64,000 bases of DNA. Origin: Desulfocurvibacter africanus subsp. africanus DSM 2603 (GTDB lineage Bacteria; Desulfobacterota; Desulfovibrionia; Desulfovibrionales; Desulfovibrionaceae). The position numbers and the translations under genes were made by a program. This document shows, piece after piece, positions 33,896 through 42,603 of this stretch. The first letter of the stretch is position 1, and each line of letters opens with the position of its first letter. The stretch lies in contig NZ_AULZ01000017.1 in NCBI RefSeq assembly GCF_000422545.1, positions 1-64,000 on the forward strand, written 5' to 3'. The notes beneath the pieces were generated by a model. It had not been told where the DNA came from. It saw only the letters and a program-made list of their open reading frames with translations, and searched no databases.

Positions 33896-36088
33896 ATGAC
33901 CCCGAACAAGGCCAGACGCATCAGCAGGCGGGGATTTCTCAAGGCCGCCGGCGCCGTGGCGGCCGGACTGGCCGCCGCCAGGCCCGAGACCGTGGCGGCC
34001 GTGGCCGGCTCTCCGGCGGCGACGATTACCGAGTGGGAGTCGCGCTTCTCCGCCTGCGACATGTGCTTCAACCGTTGCGGGCTAATCGCCCGCGTTGAGA
34101 ACGGGGTGGTGCGCAAGCTCGACCCCAACCCCAAGTTTCTCAAGTCGCGTGGCATGCTCTGCGCGCGCGGCAACGCCGGCATCGCCCAGCTTTACGATCC
34201 CGACAGGCTCAAGTACCCGCTGCTGCGCGTCGGCGAGCGCGGCGAAGGCAAGTGGAAGCGCATCTCCTGGGACGAGGCCCTGGACCTGACCGCCCAAAGT
34301 CTGCAAGCCATCCGCAAGGAGTACAGCCCGAGCGGCGTGATGTTCATGGCCGGATCGGACATGCAGTCCTCGTTCGTGAACAGGTTCGCCGAGGTCTTCG
34401 GCTCCTTCAACGTGACCTCCCACGAGTCCAACTGCCTCATGTCCAACACACGGGCCTACCTGGACACCTTCGGCGAGGTGCCCTTCCCGGACGTGCTCAA
34501 TTCCAAGTACGTGCTCATGGCCGGGGCCAACCGCTTCGAGGCCCTGGTCACGCCCGACTCCATGGACCTCATGACGGCCATGCGCGAACGCGGCTGCAAG
34601 CTCGTGGTGCTCGATCCGCGTTTCACCAAGACCGCTGCCCTGGCCCACGAATGGTGGCCCATCAAGCCCGGCACGGATATGGCCTTCATGCTCGCCTGCA
34701 TGCACGTCATCACCTCCGAGAACCTCTACGACAAGGCCTGGGTCGCCGAGAAGACCTACGGCATCGAGCAGCTCACGCAACATGTGAAGCAGTACGACCC
34801 GCGCTGGGCCGAGGGCGAGACCGGCATCCCGGCCGCTGACATCGCTCGCATGGCCCGCGAAATGGCCGCCGTAGCGCCGCAGGCCATGGTCTACCCTGGC
34901 CGCCGCAGCTCGGACTACGTGAACTCCACGCAGATTCGGCGCAGCTTCGCCATGCTCAATGCCCTGCTAGCCAACTGGGACCGCCCCGGCGGGTTGCTGG
35001 GCGCGCGCGAGGTTGGCCTGGGCTCCGGCATCCCCTTTTCCGCACCCTGGTATGACGAGAACCCCTTCGAGCGCGCCGACGCGGGTATTGCGCCGCTCAT
35101 GATCGAGCACGAAGGCTCCTATGTGCTCCTGCGCGAGGCCGTGCTCAAGGGCGAGCCTTACCCGCTTAAGGGTTTCTTCTCCTTCAAGGTCAACCCGCTG
35201 GCCACGGCCCCGGACCGGGCCAAGTCCATCGAGATGATGAAGGCCTTCGACTTTTCCGTGGTCGTGGACATAGCCATGAGTGACACGGCCTGGTTCGCCG
35301 ATCTGGTGCTGCCCGCCCCGAGCTACCTGGAGCGGATGGACCCGGCCTCGGCCCTGCAAGGCTCCTCGGCCTGCGCCTGCGTGGTGGATCGCGATCCAGT
35401 GGTGCCGGCCATGTTCGAGTCCCGGCCTGTGTTCGACATCTGCAAGGCCCTGGCTCAACGGCTGGAACTGGGCGAGTTTTTCGACTTCGACATGGCGGCT
35501 TTCCGCAAGGCCCAGCTCAAGGACCTGCCCGGCGCGGAAAAGGCCTTGGCCGAGGACGGCGTCTACTACAACCCGTCCAAGGTCTATGGCATCTACGAGG
35601 GCAGGATCTACAAGACCAAGTCGCAGAAGATCGAGTTCTTCAACCAGCGCTACGCCGACGAGGGGCTGGACCCCATGCCCGTGTACAACGCGCCCAAGGC
35701 CGTGCCCGATGGCATGTTCCGCATGGTCGTGGGCCGCAGCGCCGTCTATACGCATTCGGCCACCAACAACACGCTCCTGCGCCAACTGGAGCCAGACTGC
35801 CTGCTGTGGATCAATCCCAAGCGGGCTGATGCGCTGGGCATCAAGGACGGCGACGCCGTGATCGTGCAAAGCGCCGTTGGTAAAGGCCAGGCCAAGGCAT
35901 TGGTCACCGAGGCCATCCGCGCCGACACGGCATATATGCCCACGGGCTTCGGAGCTCTGTCCAAGGGGCTGTCCCTGGCCCACGGCAACGGCGCGAGCAT
36001 GGCCGGAGTGCTCGAATCCAACTTCGACGCGATCTCGGGCAACGCGGCCATGCACGAGACCTTCGTGACCGTAACCAGGAAGGCCTAA
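33896..36088 (+). CDS. Molybdopterin oxidoreductase catalytic subunit, polysulfide/thiosulfate reductase-like
   Basis: 730 residues. It starts with a twin-arginine signal (RRGFLKAAGAVAAGLAAA), then a [4Fe-4S] motif CDMCFNRCG with the fourth Cys in RGMLCARGN. The molybdopterin domains include SHESNCLMSN, where Cys is the likely molybdenum ligand. Length and pattern fit PsrA/PhsA of the DMSO reductase family, which reduce polysulfide or thiosulfate in the periplasm. Rhodaneses encoded downstream support a sulfur substrate, although an arsenate or other reductase cannot be excluded. The FeS subunit gene starts 3 bp later. GGAGAG precedes the ATG. Confidence 0.82.
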   Translation: MTPNKARRISRRGFLKAAGAVAAGLAAARPETVAAVAGSPAATITEWESRFSACDMCFNRCGLIARVENGVVRKLDPNPKFLKSRGMLCARGNAGIAQLYDPDRLKYPLLRVGERGEGKWKRISWDEALDLTAQSLQAIRKEYSPSGVMFMAGSDMQSSFVNRFAEVFGSFNVTSHESNCLMSNTRAYLDTFGEVPFPDVLNSKYVLMAGANRFEALVTPDSMDLMTAMRERGCKLVVLDPRFTKTAALAHEWWPIKPGTDMAFMLACMHVITSENLYDKAWVAEKTYGIEQLTQHVKQYDPRWAEGETGIPAADIARMAREMAAVAPQAMVYPGRRSSDYVNSTQIRRSFAMLNALLANWDRPGGLLGAREVGLGSGIPFSAPWYDENPFERADAGIAPLMIEHEGSYVLLREAVLKGEPYPLKGFFSFKVNPLATAPDRAKSIEMMKAFDFSVVVDIAMSDTAWFADLVLPAPSYLERMDPASALQGSSACACVVDRDPVVPAMFESRPVFDICKALAQRLELGEFFDFDMAAFRKAQLKDLPGAEKALAEDGVYYNPSKVYGIYEGRIYKTKSQKIEFFNQRYADEGLDPMPVYNAPKAVPDGMFRMVVGRSAVYTHSATNNTLLRQLEPDCLLWINPKRADALGIKDGDAVIVQSAVGKGQAKALVTEAIRADTAYMPTGFGALSKGLSLAHGNGASMAGVLESNFDAISGNAAMHETFVTVTRKA

Positions 36089-36091
36089 GCC

Positions 36092-36883
36092 ATGAACAAG
36101 CCCCAATACGCCATGGTCATCGACTCGTCCCGCTGCATCGACTGCAAGGGCTGCGTGGCTTCCTGCAAGGTGGCCAACAAGGTGCCCGAGGGACATTTCC
36201 GCAACTGGGTCAAGCAGAGCGCTCCGGTTGTAGCTGTGGGCAAAGGTGCCGGACAGCACTTCCAGCCCGGCGCGTGCATGCACTGCGACAACCCCACCTG
36301 CGTGCAGGCTTGTCCCACGGGCGCGACCTGGAAGGACCCGACCACGGGAATGGTAGAGATCGACCGCGGCCTGTGCATCGGCTGCGGCAACTGCATAGCG
36401 GCCTGCCCCTACGGGGCGCGCTACCGCCACGCGACCATGCGCGTGGCCGACAAGTGCGACTACTGCGCCGAGCGCCGCGCCCACGGACTTGGGCCCGCCT
36501 GCGTGGATACCTGCCCGACCAAGGCCCGCGTGTTCGGCGACATCAACGACCCGAGCAGTGAGGCCGCCATCCTGCTGGCCGCCAACCAGGATCGCATCGT
36601 GCGCGTGGTGAACCAGAAGTCCGACACCAAGCCCAACATGTACTACATCGCCGCCACCGCGCCCCTGGACTGGACCGTGGAGGCGAAGATGCCCACGCCC
36701 ATGAAGCTCATGGCCGACGCTCTCACGCCCGGCCTGCGCGTGGCCGTGGGATTCGCCGGACTTGGCGCGCTGGCCATGCTCGGCCGCCAACTCCTGACTC
36801 CGGCCAGCAAGGAGCACGACGAGGACGGCCAGAATGATCAAGGCGAGCGCGTCACCGAGCGAAACGCAGAGACGGAGGCCTAA
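36092..36883 (+). CDS. Four-cluster ferredoxin subunit of the reductase (PsrB/PhsB-like)
   Basis: 263 residues. Cys clusters read CIDCKGCVASCKVANKVP, CMHCDNPTCVQACPTGA, CIGCGNCIAACPYGARY and CDYCAERRAHGLGPACVDTCP, the sets expected for four [4Fe-4S] clusters. It has no signal peptide of its own and would be exported with the Tat-bearing catalytic subunit. A C-terminal hydrophobic stretch (LRVAVGFAGLGALAMLG) may anchor it to the membrane. It passes electrons between the cytochrome b and the molybdenum centre. The next gene starts 1 bp after its stop. Confidence 0.9.
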   Translation: MNKPQYAMVIDSSRCIDCKGCVASCKVANKVPEGHFRNWVKQSAPVVAVGKGAGQHFQPGACMHCDNPTCVQACPTGATWKDPTTGMVEIDRGLCIGCGNCIAACPYGARYRHATMRVADKCDYCAERRAHGLGPACVDTCPTKARVFGDINDPSSEAAILLAANQDRIVRVVNQKSDTKPNMYYIAATAPLDWTVEAKMPTPMKLMADALTPGLRVAVGFAGLGALAMLGRQLLTPASKEHDEDGQNDQGERVTERNAETEA

Positions 36884-36884
36884 A

Positions 36885-37616
36885 ATGGAACGCCGCTTCT
36901 ACCGCCATAGCCGGTGGGACATCTTCATCCACTGGCTCAACGCCGCCTGCTGGCTGCTGTTGCTCGTCACGGGCCTGGGGCTCATCTCCAACCCGGACAT
37001 CGATCCCCTGGGCGGCTGGTATCCGGCCATGCTTCGGGCCATATTCGGCGGCGGAGCCAACCTGCTGATCTTCCACATCGCTCTCGGCGTCGTCTGGATC
37101 GCGGGCTTCGTCTTGTACATCGCATTCAACTTCAGGGGCGCGCTGTTCTTCCTGCGCGAGCTGTTCAGCGTGGACCTGCCGCGCGACGCCTTATGGATGG
37201 TCAAGAAGCCCATCCAGATGACCCTGGGCGACGCCGGGCTGCGCAAGCTCGGCCTGAGCACGGACATTCCCGACCAGGGCTTCTACAACATGGGCCAGAA
37301 GTCCTTCGGCCAGGCCTCGGTGCTGGGCAGTCTCGTACTGGCCGTCACGGGAGTGGTCATGGTCATGTCGCGCACCAGCCTGGGCGAGGCGCAGACCGGC
37401 CTGGTGTCCTGGTCCATCCTGCTGCACTACCTGTCCGCCGGCTTGGTCTTCGCCGGGCTCATCATCCACGTGTACATGGCGGCGATCTCCCGCGACGAGC
37501 GGCCCGGCTTCCGCTCCATGTTCACGGGCTGGGTGGACGAGAACTACGCCAAGCACCACCACCGCTTGTGGTGGGAGAAAGAGCGTGCCGTCGCAGGTGT
37601 GCGGGAAGAGGAATAG
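36885..37616 (+). CDS. Di-haem cytochrome b membrane subunit (formate dehydrogenase gamma-like)
   Basis: 243 residues with four membrane helices. Conserved His residues occur in RHSRWDIFIHWLNAACW, LLIFHIALGVVW and LLHYLSAGLVFAGLIIHVYM, with the family segment PDQGFYNMGQK between helices. This is the FdnI/PhsC-type quinone-linked cytochrome b rather than the NrfD-type anchor found in classical Psr. It would exchange electrons with the menaquinone pool. It overlaps the operon closely and is followed by hairpin repeats. Confidence 0.87.
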   Translation: MERRFYRHSRWDIFIHWLNAACWLLLLVTGLGLISNPDIDPLGGWYPAMLRAIFGGGANLLIFHIALGVVWIAGFVLYIAFNFRGALFFLRELFSVDLPRDALWMVKKPIQMTLGDAGLRKLGLSTDIPDQGFYNMGQKSFGQASVLGSLVLAVTGVVMVMSRTSLGEAQTGLVSWSILLHYLSAGLVFAGLIIHVYMAAISRDERPGFRSMFTGWVDENYAKHHHRLWWEKERAVAGVREEE

Positions 37617-37624
37617 CCTCCGGC

Positions 37625-37713
37625 GGCAGGGGGGAAATCATTCCCCCCGGACCCCCCGCAGTTTTGAAGGAGCCGCCGGCGATTCGGCCGGTTCCTCCGG
37701 CCGAATCGGATGA
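37625..37713 (+). terminator. Hairpins after the reductase genes
   Basis: GGGGGGAAATCATTCCCCCC (37630-37649) and then CGATTCGGCCG...CGGCCGAATCG (about 37680-37708) form two stems. Together with repeat B they fill the 222-bp gap before the rhodanese gene and may reduce its transcription. Confidence 0.55.
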
Positions 37714-37778
37714 AGGGTCCAGGGAGCCCGCTCCCTGGTGGGTGGGGTTCGGGGAGGGCAAAGCCCTTCCCGATTGCC
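37714..37778 (+). repeat. Hairpin repeat B, copy 3
   Basis: GGGTCCAGGGAGCCCGCTCC followed by CTGGTGGGTGGGGTTCGGGG and AGGGCAAAGCCCTTCCCG: the same layout as copies 1 and 2, with a different loop in the first stem. Confidence 0.72.
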
Positions 37779-37838
37779 AAGCCCAATAGATCGAAAACAA
37801 GAGGCGTCGAGAACATCTTAAGGAGAGTGAGGGAAGTC

Positions 37839-39020
37839 ATGAACACCATGCGCAAGCAACTGACCCTGCTGGCGGTGCTCGCAGCCCTGTTGGGCCTCGT
37901 CGCGACCGGCTGCGCGGCCAAGTCCGAAGCCGGGACACCGGCCCAGGCCGCGGCGAGCACAAACGCCGACGGCACGGCCGGCGAGCTGAGCCCGCCGTCC
38001 CAGACCCCGGCCTGGTATTACAAGGACCTCGTGGACAGCGCCTTTGTCGAGCAATACGTCAAGATGCCCCGGCCGGAGAACGTGCTCATCATCGACTCGC
38101 GGCCCTTCAAAACCAAGCACGCCCTCGGCTATATTCCCACGTCCGTGTCCATCCCGGACAGCGAGTTTGATAAGCGCACGGCCGAACTGCCCAAGAACAA
38201 GGACGCGCTGCTGATCTTCTATTGCGAGGGCTACGCCTGCAAGCTGTCGCACAATTCGGCCAAGAAGGCAGCGGCCCTGGGCTATACGAATGTGAAGGTC
38301 TACGCCGGCGGCTATCCGGTCTGGAAAACCGAGGGCCGCTACACGGCCATCGGCACCCCGGTCGTCGAGGAGATGATGGCCAGCGGCAAGCCTTACTTGC
38401 TCGTCGATGCACGTCCCTTCAAGACCAAATTCCAGCAGGGCAGCATTCCCACGGCCATCTCCCTGCCCGACTCCGACTTCGAGGCGCGCAAGGGCCAGTT
38501 GCCGGCCGACAAGAGCATCCCGCTGGTCTTCTTCTGCGAGGGCTTCACCTGCAAGCTGTCCAATGAATCGGCCAGGAAAGCCGAAAAGCTCGGCTACACG
38601 AACGTCATGGTCTACGAAGCCGGTTATCCGGCCTGGATCGAAGCCCATGGAACCGGTTCCGCTCCGATGATCGTCGCGAGCGATGCCGGTGAGGGCACCA
38701 TCGCAGTCGCCCAGTTCGAGCAGACCCTCAAGGACAATCCCAGCTCCATCGTCATTGTCGACGTGCGCGACGCCGACGAGTTCAAGGCCGGCCATTTCAA
38801 AAACGCTCGCAACATCCCCGTGGCCGAACTGGAGAAGCAGCTCAAGTCCATGCCCAAGGACAAGCCCGTGGTCTTCGTGTGCTCCACCGGCGCGCGTAGC
38901 GGCGAAGCGTACTGGATGGCCAGGGATGTGCGGCCGGACATGGACAAGGTCTACTTCCTGGATGCCACCGTGACCTATGCCAAGGACGGCGCCTACTCCA
39001 TCAAGGCGCCCAAGAAATAG
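37839..39020 (+). CDS. Lipoprotein with three rhodanese domains
   Basis: 393 residues. Lipoprotein signal with lipobox VATGC at about Cys26. Three rhodanese modules follow at about 65-170, 175-275 and 285-385, with active-site loops CEGYACKLS, CEGFTCKLS and CSTGARSGE. The first two have a C-x4-C loop; the third is the common C-x4-R type. As a membrane-anchored periplasmic sulfur carrier it would deliver or accept sulfane sulfur for the neighbouring reductase. GGAGAG sits about 16 bp before the ATG. Confidence 0.88.
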   Translation: MNTMRKQLTLLAVLAALLGLVATGCAAKSEAGTPAQAAASTNADGTAGELSPPSQTPAWYYKDLVDSAFVEQYVKMPRPENVLIIDSRPFKTKHALGYIPTSVSIPDSEFDKRTAELPKNKDALLIFYCEGYACKLSHNSAKKAAALGYTNVKVYAGGYPVWKTEGRYTAIGTPVVEEMMASGKPYLLVDARPFKTKFQQGSIPTAISLPDSDFEARKGQLPADKSIPLVFFCEGFTCKLSNESARKAEKLGYTNVMVYEAGYPAWIEAHGTGSAPMIVASDAGEGTIAVAQFEQTLKDNPSSIVIVDVRDADEFKAGHFKNARNIPVAELEKQLKSMPKDKPVVFVCSTGARSGEAYWMARDVRPDMDKVYFLDATVTYAKDGAYSIKAPKK

Positions 39021-39028
39021 CAGTTCAA

Positions 39029-39060
39029 AGCAGCCGGGGATGACCCCTTTCCCGGCTGCT
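39029..39060 (+). terminator. Hairpin between the two rhodanese genes
   Basis: A 10-bp perfect stem (AGCAGCCGGG / CCCGGCTGCT) with a 12-nt loop, 8 bp after the stop and without a U-tract. It may be an intra-operon attenuator or mRNA stabiliser. Confidence 0.5.
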
Positions 39061-39085
39061 CACCCCCTAACGGCGAGGACGGACC

Positions 39086-40060
39086 ATGACCGCTCATCAG
39101 CTAACCCCCCTTGCAATCCTCTGGTCCATCCTCGCCGTCATCTTTTTCTCGGACGCTGCCCAGGCTTCACCCCGTCCTGCCTGGTGGGCGGACGCGCAGG
39201 CCCAGGCCAGCAACAACGGCTACGTGCTGGTGGACGATGGCGAGATGGAGGTCTTGCGTCGGGAGGGCCGCGCCCTGCTGATGGACGTGCGGCCCGACTA
39301 TGAATTCGCCATGGGCCACGTGCCAGGCGCCATAAACATGGAATTCCATCTGGGCGACCAGCACGAGCTGCCCATGAACCGGGCCAAGCGGCTGGCGGAG
39401 CTGCTGGGACCAGACCATGGCCGCACCATAGTCATCTATTGTAGAAGCTTCATGTGACTGCGCAGCGCCATCGCCGCCCGGTGGGCGGTGCGCCTGGGTT
39501 ATCACGACGTGCGGCGCTACCCTGCCGGCTGGCAGGGCTGGCTGGCCGCCCACCCAGATGCGCTGCCGCCCGAGGCGCGGCCCAGGCTGCCTGGTCCGGG
39601 CGACACCTTCCCCGCCGAGCTGCCCGAGCCGTTCCTGGATATCGATCGTCGCATACTGGGTCCAGGCTTGGAGCAGGCCGACTTCCTCCTGCTGGAACTG
39701 CACTCCAGCCTATGCGGCTGCTGCCAGGAGGAGCTGCCCGTGTACCAGGACTTGCACGCGCGCATTTCGGCCGACCTGGAGCTTACGCAGTGGCTGCGCA
39801 TGGCAGGCATCGCGGCCTATGACACCCGACGCGATCTGGCCAAGGCCCGGCGCACGGGACAGATAGGCTATCCGCTTTTGCCCGACGAGCGGGGCGAGGC
39901 CTTCGCCGCCCTGGGCCGTCCGGAATTGCCGGTAATCATGCTGCTGCGAAGAAAGGAAGGAATCGGCAGGGATTATCAGGTGCTACTGTCTCACCAGGGG
40001 CGCTTGCCAAAGCCGGATGTGTTCTTTGAAGAGGTGCGGCGAGCCGTGCTCAGTCGCTGA
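39086..40060 (+). CDS. Probable selenoprotein: rhodanese fused to a thioredoxin-like domain (in-frame TGA)
   Basis: 324 residues if TGA at 39455-39457 is read as selenocysteine (residue 124). Signal peptide (to about SDAAQA), rhodanese domain (LLMDVRPDYEFAMGHVPGAINM) and active loop IVIYCRSFM-U-LRSAIAARWAVRLGYHDV; coding continues smoothly past TGA. The loop C119-x4-U124 puts Sec exactly where the preceding gene has its second Cys (CEGYAC, CEGFTC). The C-terminal half is a TlpA/thioredoxin-like domain with LHSSLCGCCQEELP. A hairpin with a GGU loop lies 23 nt after TGA. The alternative is a nonsense mutation. The 3' end overlaps the convergent chaperone gene by 11 bp. Confidence 0.75.
39465..39493 (+). 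promoter_or_regulatory. Candidate bacterial SECIS element
   Basis: Stem CCGCCC/GGGCGG with apical loop GGT, an internal bulge and a lower GCGC/GCGC stem, starting 7 nt after the TGA. The loop position (23-25 nt after TGA) and the GU in the loop agree with known bacterial SECIS hairpins. Confidence 0.5.
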
Positions 40061-40766
40061 CTGGGTTCAGCGCAGCCAGCGTCAACCGGGCGGCCGAGCG
40101 GAAAAAGGCCTCGGGGGTGCGTCCGATGGAGCCGCCGGTGCTGGCGCGGGTTGTATCCGGCTCCGCTGGAATGACCGACTCAAGGGTATCCGCCCAGCGA
40201 CGCCAGGCAGGCAGGACCTGCAGGGCGAAGTCCCTGGTCAGGGTAGCCAAGGCGGGATTATCCTCGTCAAGGGCTTCGGTCAGGAGAAAGGCCAGGTACT
40301 CCAGTTCGATGGACAGGTGATCGGGCGGCTCGGCCAAGCCCTCAACCAGGGTTAGACCGGCCTGGACCAGCCGCTCGCTCATGGCCTCGGCCGGCGGGCC
40401 CATGAGTCTGCCGCCGTTCGGCGTATGGCAGGACTCGTAGAGCGGAGCCTGAATGCCGCCACGCGCATTGATGAACAAGGAAACGTAGGCGCTTTCCAGA
40501 TCAGCCAGGCTGGCGTTGATGTCATTGCTGGAGGCCATGCAGGGGGAGACTTGGATCAGAAACGCCAGCGGTTCGGCCAGAGGGCTTCCGCAATCCGCAG
40601 CGCGGCGGGCCAAATCGGGCAATTCCTGGCCCAGCAATGCGGGAAAGCTTTCCAGATCCGGACCCTGGAATATCTCGGCGCACAAGTCCAGCACGTCGAT
40701 GCGCACGGCGTCCGGCGTGCATGCCTGGTCTGGCCTGGATGCTGAAGCGGTATATTCGCTGTTCAT
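40050..40766 (-). CDS. TorD/DmsD-like molybdoenzyme chaperone
   Basis: 238 residues, mostly helical. The segment LESAYVSLFINARGGIQAPLYESCHT is typical of the TorD family (Y..LF......PLYES), as are LSIELEYLAFLLTEAL and FALQVLPAWRRWADTL. These chaperones bind the Tat signal of a molybdoenzyme and assist cofactor insertion; the obvious client is the reductase catalytic subunit encoded 4 kb away. The start at 40766 avoids an unlikely 17-residue extension. It lies tail to tail with the selenoprotein gene and diverges from the repressor gene. Confidence 0.85.
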   Translation of the reverse strand: MNSEYTASASRPDQACTPDAVRIDVLDLCAEIFQGPDLESFPALLGQELPDLARRAADCGSPLAEPLAFLIQVSPCMASSNDINASLADLESAYVSLFINARGGIQAPLYESCHTPNGGRLMGPPAEAMSERLVQAGLTLVEGLAEPPDHLSIELEYLAFLLTEALDEDNPALATLTRDFALQVLPAWRRWADTLESVIPAEPDTTRASTGGSIGRTPEAFFRSAARLTLAALNPVSD

Positions 40767-40823
40767 GGTTCTTGGCTGACTGCAAGCCGGGTTAACCCCG
40801 ACAACTAGGAAATTCAAAGGACT

Positions 40824-41189
40824 ATGTACGTTATCCCGGCCATGGCAAGACGTAAAGTCAAAAGGGCGCTACGCCGCAAGCTGCTATCGGCTTCCCAAGA
40901 AGATGCCGCGCCCCTGGATACTATCCAGCAGAGTGTGCTGGCCAGGTTACGCAGGATCGAAGGCCAGGTGCGCGGCATCCAGGGCATGGTCGCAAACGGT
41001 ACGGACTGCCGGGACATCCTTGTGCAGGTCAAGGCCGTGCGTTCGGCGCTCAAGGCAGCCAACGGCCTCATCCTCAAACGTTATCTCCTGGGTTGCCACA
41101 AGCAAGCCCGGGAAAACCCGACCTCGAACGACGCAGTGGCCAAGCTGGATGAGTCTATGCGCCTGCTGTCCAGCTATCTGGACAGTTGA
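40824..41189 (+). CDS. CsoR/CstR-family transcriptional repressor, likely sulfide/persulfide-sensing
   Basis: 121 residues (115 from the in-frame ATG at 40842). The DUF156 helical fold is clear: LARLRRIEGQVRGIQGMV, DCRDILVQVKAVRSALKAAN and LLGCHKQA. Cys62 and Cys91 are 29 residues apart, as in CsoR and CstR. The His that completes the copper site in CsoR (four before the second Cys) is Tyr87 here, so the Cys pair is better suited to persulfide chemistry, as in CstR. It probably represses the adjacent sulfur locus through the ATACCC...GGGTAT site at 33154. Confidence 0.85.
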   Translation: MYVIPAMARRKVKRALRRKLLSASQEDAAPLDTIQQSVLARLRRIEGQVRGIQGMVANGTDCRDILVQVKAVRSALKAANGLILKRYLLGCHKQARENPTSNDAVAKLDESMRLLSSYLDS

Positions 41190-41236
41190 TGACCGTCTGC
41201 GGCCTGCGGCTGATTGAAGGCTCAAGGGTTTGTTTC

Positions 41237-41364
41237 TAGAGCATTTTGCTTTTGAAAATGCTCTGCAAGCCATGCGTCGGCATGGCTTGCCGCCCCGCAG
41301 GCGTAGGCGGAATGTAATTCCGCCGTCAACGCCGAAGGGAGCGTCTGAAATGCAAAATGCTTTA
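41237..41364 (-). repeat. Dispersed multi-hairpin repeat A, copy 5
   Basis: Inverted and the most diverged copy (GGCGGAATGTAATTCCGCC replaces the GGCGCAATT...TTGCGCC stem but keeps pairing). It explains a third of the 406-bp gap 41190-41595; the rest holds nothing clear. Confidence 0.8.
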
Positions 41365-41595
41365 GGAGCCTTTTCATGAGCTTGGGAAGCAACTTACTTC
41401 CAGGTGCATTTCAAAGCAGAGTCCCGCAGGGTACCGCAATTGATTAAGCATGTGTGAAGCCTGCATGCGCGCAATGCGTGGCCCAGCGAATTCTTTCCAA
41501 TGAATACTCTTGCTTGGCGCAGCCTTGGCGTTCCTTCGACCTTCGGCACGCAAGCTGCTAAAGCTTTGCATAACCCCTATGACAAGGATCTTTTC

Positions 41596-42603
41596 ATGAA
41601 TACGAAGAATAAGGCCCGTTTCTCACGGCGCGCTTTCCTGGCCGCGGCGGCAGTGGGAGGAGCGGGGCTGGTCCTGCCCGGCACCGCGCGCGCCGCGGCC
41701 AAGGGAGAACCCCTGGCCACCTTGCTGGACCTGAGCAAATGCATCGGCTGCGAGGCCTGCGTGCTGGCCTGCCAGGAGACCAACGGCCACAAATTCCCAG
41801 AGCCGCAAAAACCCTTCCCCAAGATGTATCCGGCTCGGGTCAAGGCCGAGGACTGGTCCGAGCGCCGCGACACGACCGACAGGCTCACGCCCTACAACTG
41901 GCTGTTCATTCAGCGCGCCACAGTCGAGCACCAGGGACAAAGCCTGGAGATCAATATCCCAAGGCGCTGCATGCACTGCCAGAATGCACCGTGCGCCAAC
42001 CTGTGTCCCTTCGGAGCCTGCTCCACGCAGGCAAACGGCATCGTGCGCATCGATTCGGGCGTGTGCCTGGGCGGGGCCAAGTGCCGCCAGGTCTGTCCCT
42101 GGCACATCCCGCAGCGTCAGACCGGCGTGGGCATGTACCTCAAGCTCATGCCCGGCTTCGCCGGCAACGGCGTCATGTACAAGTGCGACCGCTGCTTTGA
42201 CCGTGTGGCCCAGGGCGAGCTGCCCGCGTGCATCGAGGCTTGTCCAGCGCAGGTGCAGTCCATAGGCCCGCGCAAGGAGATCGTGCGCCGCGCCCATGAG
42301 TTGGCCGAGTCCATGGGCGGCTACATTTACGGCGAGACCGAGAACGGCGGCACCAATACCCTGTACGTCTCTCCCGTGCCTTTCGAGGCCTTGAACGCCG
42401 CCCTGCACGCCGAGCATGGCGAGACAAAGCCCAGGGCCATGGCTTCGGGCTTTCCGCATCTGGGGCCGGTGGCCAACTCCATGGCGAATGAGGAAAACCT
42501 GGGCTGGGCAGTCCTGGCCGCGCCCGTGGCCGGCCTAGTGGCCGGCGTCGTTGGCCTGGGACGCATTCTGAAACGCGGCGGCAAGGAGAACGACCATGAT
42601 TAG
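41596..42603 (+). CDS. Tat-exported ferredoxin-like FeS protein
   Basis: 335 residues. Twin-arginine signal (FSRRAFLAAAAVGGAGLVL), then Cys clusters CIGCEACVLACQ, CMHCQNAPCANLCPFGAC, CLGGAKCRQVCP and CDRCFDRVAQGELPACIEACP, the pattern of FeS subunits of the DMSO reductase family (third cluster modified: C-x4-C-x3-C). A C-terminal hydrophobic segment may anchor it. No catalytic subunit is adjacent; the following gene is a small membrane cytochrome. It could serve a catalytic subunit encoded elsewhere. AAGGATC precedes the ATG. Confidence 0.85.
   Translation: MNTKNKARFSRRAFLAAAAVGGAGLVLPGTARAAAKGEPLATLLDLSKCIGCEACVLACQETNGHKFPEPQKPFPKMYPARVKAEDWSERRDTTDRLTPYNWLFIQRATVEHQGQSLEINIPRRCMHCQNAPCANLCPFGACSTQANGIVRIDSGVCLGGAKCRQVCPWHIPQRQTGVGMYLKLMPGFAGNGVMYKCDRCFDRVAQGELPACIEACPAQVQSIGPRKEIVRRAHELAESMGGYIYGETENGGTNTLYVSPVPFEALNAALHAEHGETKPRAMASGFPHLGPVANSMANEENLGWAVLAAPVAGLVAGVVGLGRILKRGGKENDHD

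Noticed and set aside
34967-36841. 624-codon open frame antisense to the reductase genes
   Set aside because: Shadow of strong GC bias in codon third positions; composition is His/Gly/Val-rich without domains, while the plus strand encodes clear enzymes.
39488-40060. Separate gene starting at GTG 39488 for the second half of the rhodanese protein
   Set aside because: It would begin in the middle of the rhodanese fold with no ribosome-binding site; reading through TGA gives one complete fusion protein.
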